Part shown: positions 35,397 to 44,496 of the stretch, one piece after another
Layout: every line of letters starts with the position of its first letter
Numbering within the stretch: position 1 is the first letter of the stretch
Made by a program: the position numbers and the translations under genes
The notes under the pieces: model-generated
What the model was told of the DNA's origin: nothing
Database searches by the model: none
Seen by the model: the letters and a program-made list of their open reading frames with translations, nothing else
NCBI GenBank assembly: GCA_963698645.1
Contig: CAVORP010000009.1
Span: 248,001 to 312,000, forward strand
DNA from: Ovoidimarina sp963698645
Lineage (GTDB): Bacteria > Pseudomonadota > Alphaproteobacteria > Rhodobacterales > Rhodobacteraceae
DNA length: 64,000 bases
Direction of reading: 5' to 3'

Positions 35397-36431
35397 ATGC
35401 ATAGAACCCTCGCGATCCTGGCCGCCACGACGGCACTCGCCACACCGGCACTGGCCGAGAACCTTGTCCGTTGTCGGCAGCTGGTCGAGCCTGCCGCTGC
35501 ACAACGAATACGAAGCCCCGTTCTGGATCGACGACGCTGCCCGAAGCGTCGGGCGGGAATATCACCGTCGAGCTGACCACCCACAACCAGATGGGTCTGG
35601 GTCTGGGCGATATCTATCCGCTTCTGGGTCAGGGCGTTTACGACGTGGCGATGACGGTGGCCGATTATGCCGTGGCCGATGCGCCGGAACTCGAAGGTCT
35701 GGACGTGCCGCTGGTGGCGCTGACCGCCGACGAGGCGCGCGCCATGGTCGATGCCGCCCGCCCGATGGTGGAGGATATCTATCGCGACCGGTTCAACGCC
35801 AAGGTTCTGGCGATCGCGCCCTACCCGCCGCAGGTCGTGTTCTGCAATCACGAGATCACCGGGCTTGACGATCTGGCAGGGCTCAAGGTCCGCGCATCGG
35901 GCCGGATGACCGCGAAGCTGCTTGAGGCGCTTGGGGCCGAGGGCGTGAACGTGTCCTTTGCCGAAGTGCCCGGCGCGCTGCAGAACGGCGTTGTCGATTG
36001 CGCCGTGACCGGGGCCGGTTCGGGCTATAGCGCGGGCTGGTGGGAAGTGTCGACGCATCTGCTGCCGATCCCGCTGGGCGGCTGGGATTCGGTCGTGACC
36101 GCGATGAACATGGACAAGTGGAACGGCCTGGACGCGGACACGCAGGAGCTGATCCAGGCGCAGATCGTGTCGGGCTTCGAAGACCCTGCATGGGCCAGCG
36201 CGCAGGGCGCGCTGGTCAATGACATCGCCTGCCTGACGGGCAATGGCGATTGCGCCTCGGGCGAGGCGCGGTCGATGACGCTGGTGACGGTGTCGCGATG
36301 CCGATTTCGCCAAGGCGCGCGAGGTTCTGACCAGCGAGGTTCTGCCGGAATGGGCGGAGCGTGCCGGGGGCGACTGGGCCGAGCGCTGGAATGACAGCGT
36401 CGGTGCGGTCGTCGGCGTCACGATCCAGTAA
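35397..36431 (+). CDS. TRAP substrate-binding protein (DctP), system 1
   Basis: The start at 35397 is six bases from AAGGAG; a nearer in-frame ATG at 35391 abuts it and is rejected. Signal peptide residues 1-20 (LAILAATTALATPALA). The body carries VVFCNHEITGLDDLAGLKVRASG, the conserved Arg loop of DctP proteins, and EVPGALQNGVVDCAVTGAGSGYSAGWWEV. Three +1 insertions (about 35469, 35535, 36297). Length about 343 aa. TRAP proteins bind carboxylates in the periplasm; the ligand is unknown. Confidence 0.85.
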
Positions 36432-36458
36432 GCCATAGCCGAAAAGGGGCGTGCCGAC

Positions 36459-37010
36459 ATGGAACTGAAGATGATCGAGCAATTGCGGCGACTGAACCGA
36501 GGGGTGGCGATGCTCGTCGGCCTCGGGTTGCTGGGCTGCGCGGCCTTCGTCCTGCTCGATATCATTCTGCGCCAGATCGGCACGTCCCTTGGCGGCACCG
36601 AGGAGATCGCCGGCTACGCCATGGCGCTGGCGACCTCCTGGGGAATGTCCTTCACCCTTCTGGAACTGGGCCATGTGCGCATCGACCTGTTGCGCAGCCG
36701 GGCGAACAGCTTCGTTCGGGCGCTGTTCGACGTCTTTTCGCCATGATGGTGATGTCGGGGGTGATCGTCATGATCGCGATCAAGGCCTGGCCGGTGGTGG
36801 AGCGGTCGCTGACCAATGGCATCGCGCGCCAACACGCCGCTGGAGACGCCGCTTGCCTGGGTGCAACTGCCGTGGTTCGCAGGCTGGGTCTGGTTCGCGC
36901 TGATGTCGTGCCTTGTCACGCTGGCCGCGCTCAGCCTGATCGTCAAACGCCGTCATGCTGAAACCGAAGGCTTTGTCGGAGCCTTCGCGGAACAGGATAC
37001 GCTGCAATGA
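36459..37010 (+). CDS. TRAP small permease (DctQ), system 1
   Basis: Four membrane segments: residues 15-35 (LVGLGLLGCAAFVLLDIILR), 48-68, a third after residue 93 (VMSGVIVMIAIKAWPVVE), and a fourth (WVWFALMSCLVTLAALSLIV). One +1 insertion near 36829; the junction near 36741 needs either one deleted base or two inserted bases, one of the few exceptions to the +1 pattern. Its stop overlaps the next start by ATGA. Confidence 0.8.
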
Positions 37011-38294
37011 TCGGGTCCGTCTCCGCGGGTCTTCTGGGCCTTCTCACGCTGTCGATCCCGGTGGGGATCGTGCTGTTCCTGCTGGGTTTCGGGATGGATA
37101 CGTTCTTTTCCAGCTTCCCGCTCAGCCGGGGGCTTGGCAACATGGTCTGGTCGTCGTCCAATTCGGCGACGCTGATCGCCATTCCGTTCTTCGTGCTGCT
37201 GGGCGAGATCCTTGTGCGCAGCGGGGTCGCGACGCGCACCTATGCCGCGCTGGACCGCTGGGTGTCGTGGCTGCCGGGCGGGCTGGTCCATGCCAATATC
37301 GCCACGGCGACGATGTTTTCGGCCACCTCGGGGTCGTCGGTGGCCACCGCCGCCACGGTGGCGACCGTGGCCATGCCGCAGGCCGAAAAGCTGGGCTATG
37401 ATCCGAAGCTGTTTTCCGGCGCGATCGCCGCGGGCGGCACGCTGGGCATCATGATCCCGCCGTCGATCAACCTGATCGTCTATGGCTTTCTGACCCAATC
37501 CTCGATCCCGCAGCTTTTCCTGGCGGGGCTGATCCCCGGACTGGCGCTGGCGCTGATGTTCATGGCGATCACCGTGCTGATCTGCCTGATCCGGCCCGAA
37601 CTGGGCGGCCTGCGCCGCACCTTCCCGATTCGCGCAGATGCTGCGGGCGCTGATCGACCTGATCCCGATCATCATCCTGTTCGGGCTGATCGTCGGCTCG
37701 ATCTATCGCGGCTGGGCCACGCCGACCGAGGCCGCCGCCGTGGGCGTGGCGGGTGCCCTTCTGATCGCGCTGGCCTTTGGCGGCGTGTCGGTGTCGATGC
37801 TGACCGAAAGCCTTACTGGGGACGGTCAAGATCACGTCGATGATCATGCTGATCGTGATCGGCGCGTCGTTCCTGAACTTCACCCTCGCCTCGGCCGGGT
37901 TGGGCCGCGAACTGACCGCGTTCATGACCGATCTGGGCCTGACGCCGCTCAAGACCATCCTTGTCGTCGTCGTTCTTTACATCGTGCTGGGCTTTTTCAT
38001 CGAAACCCTGTCGCTCATGGTCGTGACGATCCCGATCATCGTGCCGCTGGTCGTGGAGCAGGGCTATCGATACGATCTGGTTCGGCATCCTGATGATCGT
38101 GCTGATCGAAATGGCGCTGATCACGCCGCCGGTGGGATTGAACCTTTACGTGGTGCAGGGCGCGCGAAAATCGGGCACGTTGAGCGAGGTCATGCTGGGC
38201 ACCATTCCCTATGTCTGCATGATGCTTGCTGATGGTGGTGCTGCTGATCGCCTTTCCGTCGATCGCGTTGTTCCTGCCTGCGGCGCTGAATTAG
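37007..38294 (+). CDS. TRAP large permease (DctM), system 1
   Basis: About 428 aa. FVLLGEILVRSGVATRTYAALDRWV, ATATMFSATSGSSVATAATVATVAMP (an 'SGSS-AT' substrate/sodium region), GTLGIMIPPSINLIVYG and LIEMALITPPVGLNLYVVQG are standard DctM elements, in order. Four +1 insertions (about 37632, 37818, 38073, 38230). It forms the sodium-driven channel with DctQ. Nine bases before the DUF2848 gene. Confidence 0.85.
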
Positions 38295-38303
38295 GGACGG
38301 GCG

Positions 38304-38957
38304 ATGATCTTTACCCATGGAACGCGTGAGATCGCGACGGAAATCCATAGCCTGATCGTGGCCGGCTGGACCGGGCGCGATGCGGGCGCGGTGGCCCATC
38401 ATATCGAAGAACTGCGGGAGATCGGGGTGGCGCCGCCTTCGGCCACGCCGCTATTCTACCGGGTCTCGCGCTCGCTTCTGACGCAAGAGGACGAGATCGA
38501 GGTTCTGGGTCCGGCCTCCTCGGGCGAGGCGGAGCCGTTCCTGCTTCGGCACGAAGGGGCGGCCTGGCTTGGCCTTGCCTCGGACCATACGGATCGCGAG
38601 CTGGAGACCCTTTCGGTCGCCGCATCGAAACAGGCCTGCCCCAAGATCTGTGCCCGCGCGATCTGGCCCTATGGCGAGGTCGAGGGCCATCTTGACGCGC
38701 TGCTGTTACGGTCGTGGGTCCGGGAGGGTGGCGATTGGGTGGCCTATCAGGACGGCACGCTTGCGGCGATGCTGCCGCTTGGCCAGTTGATGGATGCGGC
38801 CCCGCTGACCTCGGGTTCGGCGATGCTGTGCGGCACGGTGCCCGCAATCGGCGGCATCCGGCCCGCACCGGCGTTCCGCGCCGAGTTGCACGATCCCGTG
38901 CTTGGCCGGTCGATCACGCTGGAATACCGGATCACCGCCCTGCCCGTCATCAGCTAG
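38304..38957 (+). CDS. DUF2848 protein
   Basis: 217 aa, intact. PLFYRVSRSLLTQEDEIEVLGPASSGEAEPFLL and LGLASDHTDRELETLSVAASKQACPKI are the core of DUF2848, a family resembling fumarylacetoacetate hydrolase folds and usually found beside aldehyde dehydrogenases, amidases and TRAP genes. It closes the TRAP system 1 unit and converges with the aldehyde dehydrogenase gene. Role unknown; a hydrolase acting on a C-C or C-N bond of the imported compound is plausible. Confidence 0.85.
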   Translation: MIFTHGTREIATEIHSLIVAGWTGRDAGAVAHHIEELREIGVAPPSATPLFYRVSRSLLTQEDEIEVLGPASSGEAEPFLLRHEGAAWLGLASDHTDRELETLSVAASKQACPKICARAIWPYGEVEGHLDALLLRSWVREGGDWVAYQDGTLAAMLPLGQLMDAAPLTSGSAMLCGTVPAIGGIRPAPAFRAELHDPVLGRSITLEYRITALPVIS

Positions 38958-38966
38958 CCCTGCGGC

Positions 38967-40475
38967 CTAGCTGTAGCGTTTGTCGCTGCTGTCCTCGAAC
39001 CAGTCGAACCGGTCGTCGGAGAGGTTGACGACGATGCTTTGCAGCTTCGTATAACCCTCGTAGCAGACGATCCCGTTTTCCTTGCCGATGCCGCTGGATT
39101 TGAACCCGCCCCATGGCGAGGACGGGTCGATCCGGTGATGGTCGTTGATCCAGACGATGCCCGCCTCGATCGACTGGGACACGCGGTGGGCGCGGGTGAT
39201 GTCCTTGGTCCAGACGCTGGCGGCAAGGCCGAACTCGGTGCCGTTGGCGAGCGCGATGGCCTCTTCCTCGGTGTCGAAGCCGAGGACGCAGACGACGGGG
39301 CCGAAGATCTCTTCCTGCGCGATGCGCATGTCGTTGGTGACGTTCGAGAAGACCGTGGGCGCGTGGTAATAGCCCGTGTCATAGGCGCCGCCGGTGAGCC
39401 GGGTGCCGCCCGCCGCAAGGGTCGCGCCCTCGGCCTTGCCGATTTCCACGTATTTCATGGTGACGTCCAGCTGGCGCTTGGACACCATCGGCCCGATCTG
39501 GGTTTCGGGGCGGGTCGGATCGCCCACCACCAGCGACTTCGTGCGCGCCACCAGCATGTCCACGACGGTGTCGTAGATGCTGTTCTGGACCAGAAGGCGC
39601 GCGCCCTGCACGCAGGTCTGGCCCGCCGCGATGAAGGAGGCGAAAAGCGTGGCCGCGGCGGCCTGGCTGTCCAGCACGTCGTCGAAGACGATGACCGGGG
39701 CCTTGCCGCCCAATTCGCCCGCGAATTGCGTGAGCCGTTCGCCCGCCATGGCCGCCACGCGCCGTCCGGTCTCTGTCCCGCCGGTGAGATCGAGCTTGGC
39801 GATGCCGTCATGGGCGCAGAGCGCGGCGCCGGCCACCGGCCCCATGCCGGTCACCATGTTGCAGACCCCCGGCGGCAGCCCCGCCTCTTCCATCAGCGCG
39901 GCCAGCATCATCGGCGTGATCGGCGCGACCTCGCTGGGTTTGACCACCACGGTGTTGCCCGCGGCGAGCGCGGGGGCGAGTTTCTTGGTCAGGATCAGCA
40001 GCGGGTGGTTCCAGGGCGTCACAAGGCCCACCACGCCGAGGGGCGTGCGGCGGGAGTAGTTGAGATAGGGGCCGCCGAAGGGATGCACATGGGTTTCATG
40101 GGTGCGGGCGACGGCGGCGAAATAGGTGAACCATTCGGGCAGGCGGGCCAGTTGGGCGCGCATCTCGCGCACCGGGCGGCCGGTCTGCATCACCTCGACC
40201 GCGATGAAATCCTCGAGCCGTTCGGTCAGCAGCGCGGCGATGCGGTTCAGGATATCGGCCCGTTCCGCGCCGCTTTTGCCGCCCCAGGCGCGGGCGGCGG
40301 CATCGGCGGCCCGGACGGCCGCGTCGATGTCGGCGGCGTCGCCTTCGGCCATCTCGCAGATCACCGCGCCGGTCGCGGGGTTTTCGACCGGGAAGCGCCG
40401 GCCGCTGGCCGCGTCGCGCAGCGCGCCGCCGATATGGAGGGGGAAGTAGTCGGGAAGGCTGGTCGTGTCCGGCAT
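38967..40475 (-). CDS. NAD(P)-dependent aldehyde dehydrogenase
   Basis: 502 aa from the ATG at 40475 (GAGG nine bases upstream); an ATG at 40496 without a ribosome site is the alternative. PWNHPLLILTKKLAPALAAGN (cofactor site), FAGELGGKAPVIVFDD (general-base Glu), AAGQTCVQGARLLVQ (catalytic Cys) and EEIFGPVVCVLGF are present. Last gene of the eight-gene minus-strand operon; it probably oxidises a semialdehyde to the acid. Similar to gamma-hydroxymuconic/betaine-type dehydrogenases; the substrate is not resolved. Confidence 0.9.
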   Translation of the reverse strand: MPDTTSLPDYFPLHIGGALRDAASGRRFPVENPATGAVICEMAEGDAADIDAAVRAADAAARAWGGKSGAERADILNRIAALLTERLEDFIAVEVMQTGRPVREMRAQLARLPEWFTYFAAVARTHETHVHPFGGPYLNYSRRTPLGVVGLVTPWNHPLLILTKKLAPALAAGNTVVVKPSEVAPITPMMLAALMEEAGLPPGVCNMVTGMGPVAGAALCAHDGIAKLDLTGGTETGRRVAAMAGERLTQFAGELGGKAPVIVFDDVLDSQAAAATLFASFIAAGQTCVQGARLLVQNSIYDTVVDMLVARTKSLVVGDPTRPETQIGPMVSKRQLDVTMKYVEIGKAEGATLAAGGTRLTGGAYDTGYYHAPTVFSNVTNDMRIAQEEIFGPVVCVLGFDTEEEAIALANGTEFGLAASVWTKDITRAHRVSQSIEAGIVWINDHHRIDPSSPWGGFKSSGIGKENGIVCYEGYTKLQSIVVNLSDDRFDWFEDSSDKRYS

Positions 40476-40515
40476 GTCCGGGTTCCTCGCTTGCATCAGG
40501 GTTTCGGGCGGGCGT

Positions 40516-41502
40516 CTAGAGGCCGAAGAAGGCCGCGGCCGTGCCATGGGTGATCGCCGCGCGCTCGCTGGCGGTGAGGCCCGCGCAGCCATCGACGATC
40601 GCCATCGGATCGGGATCGCCCATGTCGAAGGGATAGTCGCTTCCCAGCATGATCCGGTCGGCGCCGACGATGTCGACGAGGTGGCGCAGATGATCGGACC
40701 GGTAGACGCAGGTGTCGTACCAGATGCGCCCGAGATAGGCCGAGGGCGGTTCGGGGATGAGCGCGTTGACTTCGGGGCGCACCTTCCACGCGTGGTCGAA
40801 GCGCCCGATATAGAAGGGCGCGAAGCCGCCGCCATGGGCGATATAGACCTTGAGCCGGGGGAAGCGGTCCAGCACACCGCCCATGACGAGGTGATTGAAG
40901 GCGATCAGTTCCTCGAGCGGCTGGGCCACGGAATTGACCATGAAGAAGGGCGTGAGCCGCTGGCCGTGGGAGAAGCCCAGGGGGTGGATCATCAGGCCTG
41001 CCCCGGTCTCTTCCAGCTTGCGATAGATCGGGTCGAGGCTTTGGTCAGACAATTCGCGGTCCAGCACCCGGCTGTCGATCTGGAAGGCACGGAGACCCAA
41101 TTGCGTGCGGGCGCGTTCGATCTCGGCCACCGCCGCGGCGGTATCGGTCATGGGCAGGGTGCCGAGGCCGGTGAAGCGGTCGGGCGCCTCGGCCACCAGA
41201 TCGGCCACGTGATCGTTCTGGAGCATCGAGATTTCGGCGAGAAGCCCGGGTTCGGCCCAGTAATGCTGCTGTCCCGGTGCGGGGGCGATGACCTGATGGT
41301 CCACGCCCATGGCGCCCATGTCGTCGAGCCGCCGCGCGCATGTGGTGAATTTCGCGAAGAGTTCGGGCTTCTGCGCGGCGTCCCGTGCCTTGCTTTCGGG
41401 CGACATGTCGCGCTGGTAGGGCACGCTGTCGGGCGCGATGCTGTCGGCCACGCGGTCGTTCACCGCCGGGCAGAGCGTATGGGTATGGGCGTCGACGATC
41501 AT
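40516..41502 (-). CDS. Amidohydrolase_2 family (ACMSD-like)
   Basis: 328 aa. N-terminal metal site VDAHTHTLCPAVND, VYIAHGGGFAPFYIGRF, and C-terminal LGSDYPFDMGDPDP match the aminocarboxymuconate-semialdehyde decarboxylase/gamma-resorcylate decarboxylase group: TIM barrel, one divalent metal bound by His, His, His and Asp. These remove carboxylates from, or hydrolyse, aromatic and ring-opened compounds. It overlaps the upstream OsmC gene by ATGA. Confidence 0.88.
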   Translation of the reverse strand: MIVDAHTHTLCPAVNDRVADSIAPDSVPYQRDMSPESKARDAAQKPELFAKFTTCARRLDDMGAMGVDHQVIAPAPGQQHYWAEPGLLAEISMLQNDHVADLVAEAPDRFTGLGTLPMTDTAAAVAEIERARTQLGLRAFQIDSRVLDRELSDQSLDPIYRKLEETGAGLMIHPLGFSHGQRLTPFFMVNSVAQPLEELIAFNHLVMGGVLDRFPRLKVYIAHGGGFAPFYIGRFDHAWKVRPEVNALIPEPPSAYLGRIWYDTCVYRSDHLRHLVDIVGADRIMLGSDYPFDMGDPDPMAIVDGCAGLTASERAAITHGTAAAFFGL

Positions 41503-41969
41503 GGCGCGCTCCCGTCCACGAAGGTCCAGTTCTGGACGATCTCGGTCCCTGCGGCCCGCAGGATCACCGACATCGGGCAGCGCTGTTCCAGTTCCTCCTT
41601 GAACGCCTCGAGCGTCGCCGGATCCATGTCGGTGCGGGCGACAATGTCCAGTTCGATCCTGGGGAACGGCACCGGCACGTCGGCCTCCATGTCGATTCCG
41701 CGATGGTCCAGAAGGCCAAGGCAGCTCATCTTGTCGAAACCGAGCGCCACCCCGCGCTCATGGGCGATGCGGGCGGCGATCACGTGGGTGCAACTCATGA
41801 GCGCGCCGAGCATCGTCTCGAGCGGCGTCGGCCCCACATCGGTGCCGTGGCGGAAGGGCGGTTCGTCGATCACGAAGGAATGGCCGCGCGTGCGTATCTC
41901 GGTCAGGCTCATGGTCGGGCAATGGGCCTCGAGCCGGACCTTGATCAGCGGTTTCATCTTGATGGTCAT
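41499..41969 (-). CDS. OsmC-family protein (copy 1)
   Basis: 156 aa. Two redox cysteines: MLGALMSCTHVIAARIA near residue 60 and ELEQRCPMSVILRAAG near residue 130, as in OsmC/Ohr peroxidases. In catabolic operons such proteins have been proposed to protect against reactive intermediates. A second OsmC gene lies beside the molybdenum hydroxylase in this window. Overlaps both neighbours by four bases. Confidence 0.88.
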   Translation of the reverse strand: MTIKMKPLIKVRLEAHCPTMSLTEIRTRGHSFVIDEPPFRHGTDVGPTPLETMLGALMSCTHVIAARIAHERGVALGFDKMSCLGLLDHRGIDMEADVPVPFPRIELDIVARTDMDPATLEAFKEELEQRCPMSVILRAAGTEIVQNWTFVDGSAP

Positions 41970-42601
41970 GGGGTGGGGTCCAGTGTGAGGAAGGTGTCGA
42001 GCGGGACGTAGTGAAGCTGTGCCCCCAGGTCGGTCCAGCGGGTTCGGGCGGCGTCGGTCATCACCGGCAGGCCATAGGCGCGGCCCGCGCCCGCGAGCTG
42101 TTCCGCGACCCGGTCGACGGCGGCGGCGACATCGGGGTGATCAGGCGTGCCGGGATGGCCCATGGCCTGGGCCAGATCGTTGGGGCCGATCAGGAAGCCC
42201 GCGACACCCGGCACCGCCATCAGGGCATCGAGGTCCGCCACGGCCTCGACCGTCTCGACCTGCGCGATGATCGCGGTACGGTCGGGATCGAAGGCCGCGA
42301 GGGCGCCGGTCAGTTCGGAGGCCGAGACGATCTGGGGCAGGACGACCGCATCGGGCGCGAGCGCGGCGCAGGCCGCAAGCTCATCGGCCGCCAACCCGTC
42401 GGCGCGCAGGATCGACGCCATCCGGCGGGCGCCCGCTTCGGCCACAAGTGCCGCCGCGCCCGCCACGGAAAGCCCCGTGCCCTCACGGTCGATGAAGAGC
42501 GCGTTGGCACCCGGAAGTGCCGTTGGCAGCGGCGCGCCACGGGGGTTCACCATCGTCAGGCGCTGGCCCGCCGCCAGAAGTGTCGCGACCGCGATCCCCA
42601 T
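41966..42601 (-). CDS. HpcH/HpaI aldolase/citrate lyase family
   Basis: 211 aa, shorter than the usual 250. ANALFIDREGTGLS, VVLPQIVSASEL, AIIAQVETVEAVADLDALM (metal-ligand Glu) and VAGFLIGPNDLAQAMGHPG (second acid ligand) give the HpaI-like barrel of pyruvate-dependent aldolases. The N-terminus begins at the second strand, so the start may be internal or the protein short by nature. It would cleave a 4-hydroxy-2-oxo acid to pyruvate and an aldehyde, the latter fitting the dehydrogenase in the operon. Confidence 0.8.
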   Translation of the reverse strand: MGIAVATLLAAGQRLTMVNPRGAPLPTALPGANALFIDREGTGLSVAGAAALVAEAGARRMASILRADGLAADELAACAALAPDAVVLPQIVSASELTGALAAFDPDRTAIIAQVETVEAVADLDALMAVPGVAGFLIGPNDLAQAMGHPGTPDHPDVAAAVDRVAEQLAGAGRAYGLPVMTDAARTRWTDLGAQLHYVPLDTFLTLDPTP

Positions 42602-42603
42602 CG

Positions 42604-43260
42604 TCAGGCCGCGGACCGGGGGGCAAGCAGGTCGAGCGAGAGAAGCTCGTTATTCGTCATGGGCCAGCCGAATGCGGTCTTGATGCAGAGCAGCCCGGCC
42701 TCGTGCAGCGCATCTCCGTCCATCGTATCGACGCAATCGGAGGCGACGATCACCGCGAAATCGCGCACGTTGGCGGCGACCGCCGTGGCGAGGACACAGG
42801 AGTTGGTGTTCACGCCGGTGAGGATCAGCGTGTTGATGCCATGGGTCCGCAGGTGGAATTCAAGATCCGTGCCGACGAAGCAGTCATAACGCTTTTTCGT
42901 GTCCACCACGCGGTCGGCGGGATCGTGCAGCTTCGGGATGATCGTGCAACCCGGCATGCCGTCCAGATTGTGCTTGAGCACGTTCTTGCGGGTGGCGGTG
43001 GGATCTTCGGCCCGGGTGCGCCAGAACGGGTTGGCGCGGATTTCCTGGGCGTTGCGGTAGCGGGTCACGATATGGATCACTGGGATGTCGGCGGCGCGGG
43101 CGGCGCGCATCAGAGCGTCGTTGGCGTCGATCACCCGGGTGGCCACGTCGGCCGCGACCGCCATGGTGGCGACCTCGGGGTCGAGATGGCCGCGATGGCA
43201 ATCGATGGCGATGACGGCGGCACGGGGCGCATCGACCCCGAGATTGGGCATTGTCGTCAT
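42604..43260 (-). CDS. Isochorismatase-like cysteine hydrolase
   Basis: 218 aa. The triad of the family is visible: Asp in VIAIDCHRGHLDP, Lys in VVDTKKRYDCFVG, Cys in GVNTNSCVLATAV. Related enzymes are maleamate amidase (NicF), N-carbamoylsarcosine amidase, biuret hydrolase and ureidoacrylate amidase; all release ammonia from small amides. ATGA overlap with the alpha/beta hydrolase gene upstream; it is separated from the aldolase gene by only two bases. In the operon context it is a good candidate for a deamidation step. Confidence 0.88.
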   Translation of the reverse strand: MTTMPNLGVDAPRAAVIAIDCHRGHLDPEVATMAVAADVATRVIDANDALMRAARAADIPVIHIVTRYRNAQEIRANPFWRTRAEDPTATRKNVLKHNLDGMPGCTIIPKLHDPADRVVDTKKRYDCFVGTDLEFHLRTHGINTLILTGVNTNSCVLATAVAANVRDFAVIVASDCVDTMDGDALHEAGLLCIKTAFGWPMTNNELLSLDLLAPRSAA

Positions 43261-44492
43261 ATCAGGGGACTCCAGCCTGTTTTCAGAAGGGCGCGCTGGT
43301 CGATGCCGAAAATATCGGCCAGCCAGTCGTTCATGATTTCCTGTCCGATGGTCGGGTTGTCGTGCTGGCAGTGCTCGGCGCCTGTTTCGTCTGGTTGCAG
43401 AAGACGGAGGGTCGAGTTGACGCCTTTCGACTGGGCGTAGTCGTGGACCTGCGTGGCCGCCGAGACGGTGAGCACGTCATGGCCCCCGTGCAGCACGAGA
43501 AGCGGGCATTGCATGTGGTCGAGATGACCCTCGAGCGCGAAGGCCCGCGAGGTTTCGAGGGCTTCGGCCATGGTGTCGGCGCCCATGACCCATTTGATGT
43601 GCATGGCGAGGCCAAAGCTTTCGTCCTTGTCGCCCCACATCTCGTGCACCGACCAGATCGCGCCATGGGCGATGCAGGCGGCAAGGCGGTGTTCGTAGCA
43701 GGCGGCGCGGGCGGCGTAGTAGCCGCCCATGGACGACCCCGCACAGGCGATGCGGTCGGGGTCGACGTCGTCGCGCGTCAGAAGCCAGTCGACGCAGGCG
43801 CCCACCGGCACCTCGGTATCGGGACGTGCGGGCAGGCCGTGACGGCGCAGCGTGCCGCCCTGCCCCGGCAGGTCCACCATCAGGACCGAGATGCCGCGCT
43901 GGAGCGCGCCATGGGCCTGCATGAACCACATCTCGTCCTTGATCGAATCGAGGCCGCCGAAGCAGATCAGCACCGGCATGCGGTCGCCGGGGAAAGGCGC
44001 GCGGACGAAATAGCCGCAGATCGGCTTGCCGTCCTCATAGGGGATATCGACGATTTCACCCGGCGGGTTCAGGTATTTCAGGAAGCGGTGACTGCAGGCC
44101 TCCATCTTTTCGAAGGTGGGCAGGCGGTCGGGGGCGTGGGGTTCGAGATAGAATTCGGCCTGCCGGTAGTAATCGGCGGCCCGGAGGAAGCAGTTCATCG
44201 CGGTGCGGATATGGCCCGCGCTTTCGGCGGCGAGGCCGCGCGTCCAGTTCTGATCGGCGATCCGCATCCATTCGCGGTTCCAGCTGTCGTAATCGCCCGG
44301 GATCATCCGGCTTGCGGCCAGGAAGCATTCCGAGACCGCGCCGCCGCCTTCCTGGGTTTCGCCGAGGCCGCGGCGGAACTGGTAGGTGAGCCAGGGATGT
44401 TCCGGCCAGTGATGCCAGCCCATGGGTTCGTAATGCGGGGTCAGATCCGTGGGCGCGAGATCGATGGCGTTTTCGGGAACGTGCTGTGTCAC
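43257..44492 (-). CDS. Alpha/beta hydrolase, FrsA/DHPON hydrolase-like
   Basis: 411 aa from a GTG with AAGGATAAG upstream. An N-terminal helical cap (residues 1-140) precedes the hydrolase core: nucleophile in CAGSSMGGYYAARAA near residue 255, acid in LVLHGGHDVLTVS, His in AEHCQHDNPT. The long cap resembles 2,6-dihydroxypseudooxynicotine hydrolase, a C-C hydrolase of nicotine catabolism, and esterase FrsA. The assignment to a C-C or C-N hydrolase is inference from fold plus operon. Confidence 0.85.
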   Translation of the reverse strand: MTQHVPENAIDLAPTDLTPHYEPMGWHHWPEHPWLTYQFRRGLGETQEGGGAVSECFLAASRMIPGDYDSWNREWMRIADQNWTRGLAAESAGHIRTAMNCFLRAADYYRQAEFYLEPHAPDRLPTFEKMEACSHRFLKYLNPPGEIVDIPYEDGKPICGYFVRAPFPGDRMPVLICFGGLDSIKDEMWFMQAHGALQRGISVLMVDLPGQGGTLRRHGLPARPDTEVPVGACVDWLLTRDDVDPDRIACAGSSMGGYYAARAACYEHRLAACIAHGAIWSVHEMWGDKDESFGLAMHIKWVMGADTMAEALETSRAFALEGHLDHMQCPLLVLHGGHDVLTVSAATQVHDYAQSKGVNSTLRLLQPDETGAEHCQHDNPTIGQEIMNDWLADIFGIDQRALLKTGWSPLI

Positions 44493-44496
44493 GGAC

